Translations under genes and position numbers: made by a program
Shown: piece by piece, positions 62,894-64,000 of the stretch
How positions within the stretch are numbered: the stretch's first letter is position 1
How the letters are laid out: the number at the start of each line of letters is the position of its first letter
The notes under the pieces: model-generated
The model's database searches: none
Seen by the model: only the letters and a program-made list of their open reading frames with translations
What the model was told of the DNA's origin: nothing
Assembly: GCA_015060445.1 (NCBI GenBank)
Contig: SUYL01000048.1
Coordinates: forward strand, 1-64,000
Direction: 5' to 3'
DNA length: 64,000 nucleotides
DNA from: Bacteroidales bacterium
Lineage (GTDB): Bacteria; Bacteroidota; Bacteroidia; Bacteroidales; UBA932

Positions 62894-62926
62894 CAGATAT
62901 ATAATATATCTCTACAATTAAAGACT

Positions 62927-63062
62927 AAAAAAATCTATTGAAAACCGTGGTCGCCCGTGACCTCCGGGGCTTTGCCCGTAGTAGTCCAAGCGAAGACCTC
63001 TGAGCACGGGAGGGGCCCGTTCCGCAGGAATGGGAGGGATTCAGTTTTCAATAGATTTTTTT
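62927..63062. other. 136-nt element: 19-bp perfect inverted repeat around a structured GC-rich core
   Basis: Left arm 62927-62945 (AAAAAAATCTATTGAAAAC) is the exact reverse complement of right arm 63044-63062. The 98-nt interior is GC-rich and self-complementary: GGTC/GACC at 62949-62962, GGGC-TTT-GCCC near 62967-62977, CCCGTG/CACGGG across the core and CCCGTTCC-GCA-GGAATGGG near 63017-63035. It lies between convergent glmM and yicC. The A-run and T-run would let it terminate both genes, but the core is far larger than any terminator needs. Alternatives are a structured RNA or a short inverted-repeat mobile element. Confidence 0.8.
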
Positions 63063-63072
63063 GTCGGTATTT

Positions 63073-63933
63073 CTAAAGGATATTCAGGCTCTGTTCCTTT
63101 ATTTTTTCAAGTTCGTCCTTCATCCGCACTACCCATTTCTGAATCTCTGCATGGTTGGCCTTTGAGCCCATGGTGTTTATCTCGCGGCCCATCTCCTGTG
63201 CAATGAAACCGAGTTTCTTGCCCGGATACGGCTCAGAGTTGATGGTCTCCATGAAGTATTTGCAGTGCTGGCGAAGTCGCACTTTTTCCTCGTTGATATC
63301 GAGTTTCTCCACGTAGAATACTATCTCCTGCTCCAGGCGGTTTTCGTCGGGATTAATGCCAAGTTCCTCTATGCGGTTGTGGATTCTCTCCTTTACGGCC
63401 TCTACGCGGCTCTGCTCGTGTTTTTCCACCTCTGCTACGAATGACTCAATGAGGACGACGCGGGAGGTTACATCTTTGTAGAGGATTTCCCCCTCCTTGC
63501 TGCGGAATTCATTGAGGGCGGCAACTGCCTGGTAGATTGCCTGCTCAATGGCGTTCCAGGTCTCCTCGGTAATCTCCTCCTTTTTGGCCTCAATTATGTC
63601 GGGAAGACGGAGGATTGTCTGGAGGATTGCATCATTACTGAACTGGATGCCAAGGCCGTTTATCTGCTCCAGGTAGCCGTTGAAAATATCCTTGTTTATC
63701 TGTTTTGCCTTCTCTGCCGCATTCTGCTCAAAGTTTGCAAACAGGTCTATGTTGCCCCTCTGCAGTTCTTTGGCAATGAACTGCCTCACTTCCATCTCCT
63801 TTTCGCGCGGGATGATGGAGGTCTTTATGCTTATGTCGGCATTCTTGCCGTTGAGTGAACGGATTTCTATTGTCATTTTGCCACTGGGAAGGAGACATTC
63901 TGCCTTGCCGTAGCCGGTCATTGATTTAATCAT
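63073..63933 (-). CDS. yicC: YicC/YloC family endoribonuclease
   Basis: A 286-residue protein. IKSMTGYGKAE opens it, the N-terminal domain has IRSLNGKNADISIK, and the C-terminal DUF1732 part has EKVRLRQHCKYFMETIN, KKLGFIAQEMGREINTMGSKAN and VVRMKDELEKIKEQSLNIL. These match the family throughout. E. coli YicC is an RNase involved in RNA decay. It stands alone with its own -7 box. Confidence 0.94.
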   Translation of the reverse strand: MIKSMTGYGKAECLLPSGKMTIEIRSLNGKNADISIKTSIIPREKEMEVRQFIAKELQRGNIDLFANFEQNAAEKAKQINKDIFNGYLEQINGLGIQFSNDAILQTILRLPDIIEAKKEEITEETWNAIEQAIYQAVAALNEFRSKEGEILYKDVTSRVVLIESFVAEVEKHEQSRVEAVKERIHNRIEELGINPDENRLEQEIVFYVEKLDINEEKVRLRQHCKYFMETINSEPYPGKKLGFIAQEMGREINTMGSKANHAEIQKWVVRMKDELEKIKEQSLNIL

Positions 63934-63950
63934 TGTGGATGAATTTTGTG

Positions 63951-63958
63951 CAAATGTA
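63951..63958 (-). promoter_or_regulatory. -7 box of yicC
   Basis: The minus strand reads TACATTTG, an exact TAnnTTTG match 17 bp before the start codon. Confidence 0.5.
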
Positions 63959-63977
63959 GGGATTTTTTAGAGAAGTT

Positions 63978-63994
63978 AACTCGGTGACCGAGTT
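63978..63994. repeat. 17-bp palindrome at the window edge
   Basis: AACTCGGT and ACCGAGTT are exact inverted arms around one G, 19 bp upstream of the yicC -7 box. It could be an operator or part of a terminator cut by the window edge. Confidence 0.5.
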
Positions 63995-64000
63995 TCAAAA

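Noticed and set aside
953..63606. GTCGGGA as a Chi or KOPS-type polar signal
   Set aside because: It occurs in both orientations at similar frequency on the same strand, so no polarity is visible in this window.

Overview
The window is a chromosomal segment of a member of the Bacteroidetes, most likely order Bacteroidales. The evidence is the gene content (type III glutamine synthetase, DUF4295 in the L28-L33 operon, DUF5606, PUR/DUF3276 protein, long-form NusB, long signal peptidase I, 1,093-residue SecA, MeaB) and the promoters: almost every intergenic region carries the Bacteroidetes -7 box TAnnTTTG, in the best cases with TTTG 18-20 bp upstream, while Shine-Dalgarno sequences are scarce. 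Genus cannot be decided from the sequence alone. No rRNA, prophage, insertion sequence or CRISPR array is seen; this is mainly core genome with a few odd intergenic elements.

Layout. 1-3577: envelope genes (partial lptD on minus; SPOR-domain amidase and MlaD/MCE protein on plus). 3806-7388: dnaA, pepD, rpe. 7375-10856 (minus): His-rich metal exporter, meaB, DUF1573 lipid/periplasmic protein. 10925-14087: M16 peptidase lipoprotein and a 2[4Fe-4S] ferredoxin. 14088-15760: mnmD bracketed by two degenerate minisatellites. 15761-20906: secA, lpd, bactofilin. 20923-22442 (minus): GT2 glycosyltransferase and DUF4199. 22585-31542: translation block thrS-infC-rpmI-rplT-lepB, rpmB-rpmG-DUF4295, ftsY, pheT. 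31588-31984: terminator plus a 93-bp tandem repeat. 31985-41034: polysaccharide deacetylase (minus), DUF4296 lipoprotein, amidohydrolase, radical SAM, dtd, deoC, purD, membrane protein, then convergent glnN. 41301-50864: PBP4-type dacB, aminotransferase, purM, a lipoprotein glutamate-racemase homologue, 3'-5' exonuclease, rlmI-like methyltransferase, fRMsr, tRNA-Cys, menA, CPBP protease. 50937-53496: kdd, a decayed xpt, purT, tRNA-Ala. 53532-55171 (minus): rmuC and PUR protein. 55271-62893: nusB, yajC, ybbR, coaE, DnaJ/TerB protein, DUF5606, rimO, fabG, glmM. 62927-63062: a 136-nt inverted-repeat element; then yicC (minus).

Functional themes are envelope building (lptD, mlaD, secA, yajC, ftsY, lepB, glmM, amidase, PBP4, deacetylase, racemase homologue), translation, and purine synthesis (purD, purM, purT scattered, plus a dead xanthine salvage gene).

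The most noteworthy items are: infC appears to start at an AUC codon; a lipoprotein version of glutamate racemase with both catalytic cysteines; an exact 19-bp inverted repeat enclosing about 98 nt of structured GC-rich sequence after glmM; 3.75 copies of a 93-bp repeat after pheT; the word GTCGGGA/TCCCGAC occurring several times more often than composition predicts, once as a palindromic pair; an internally deleted xpt; and a terminator-like hairpin ending one base before the pepD start codon.
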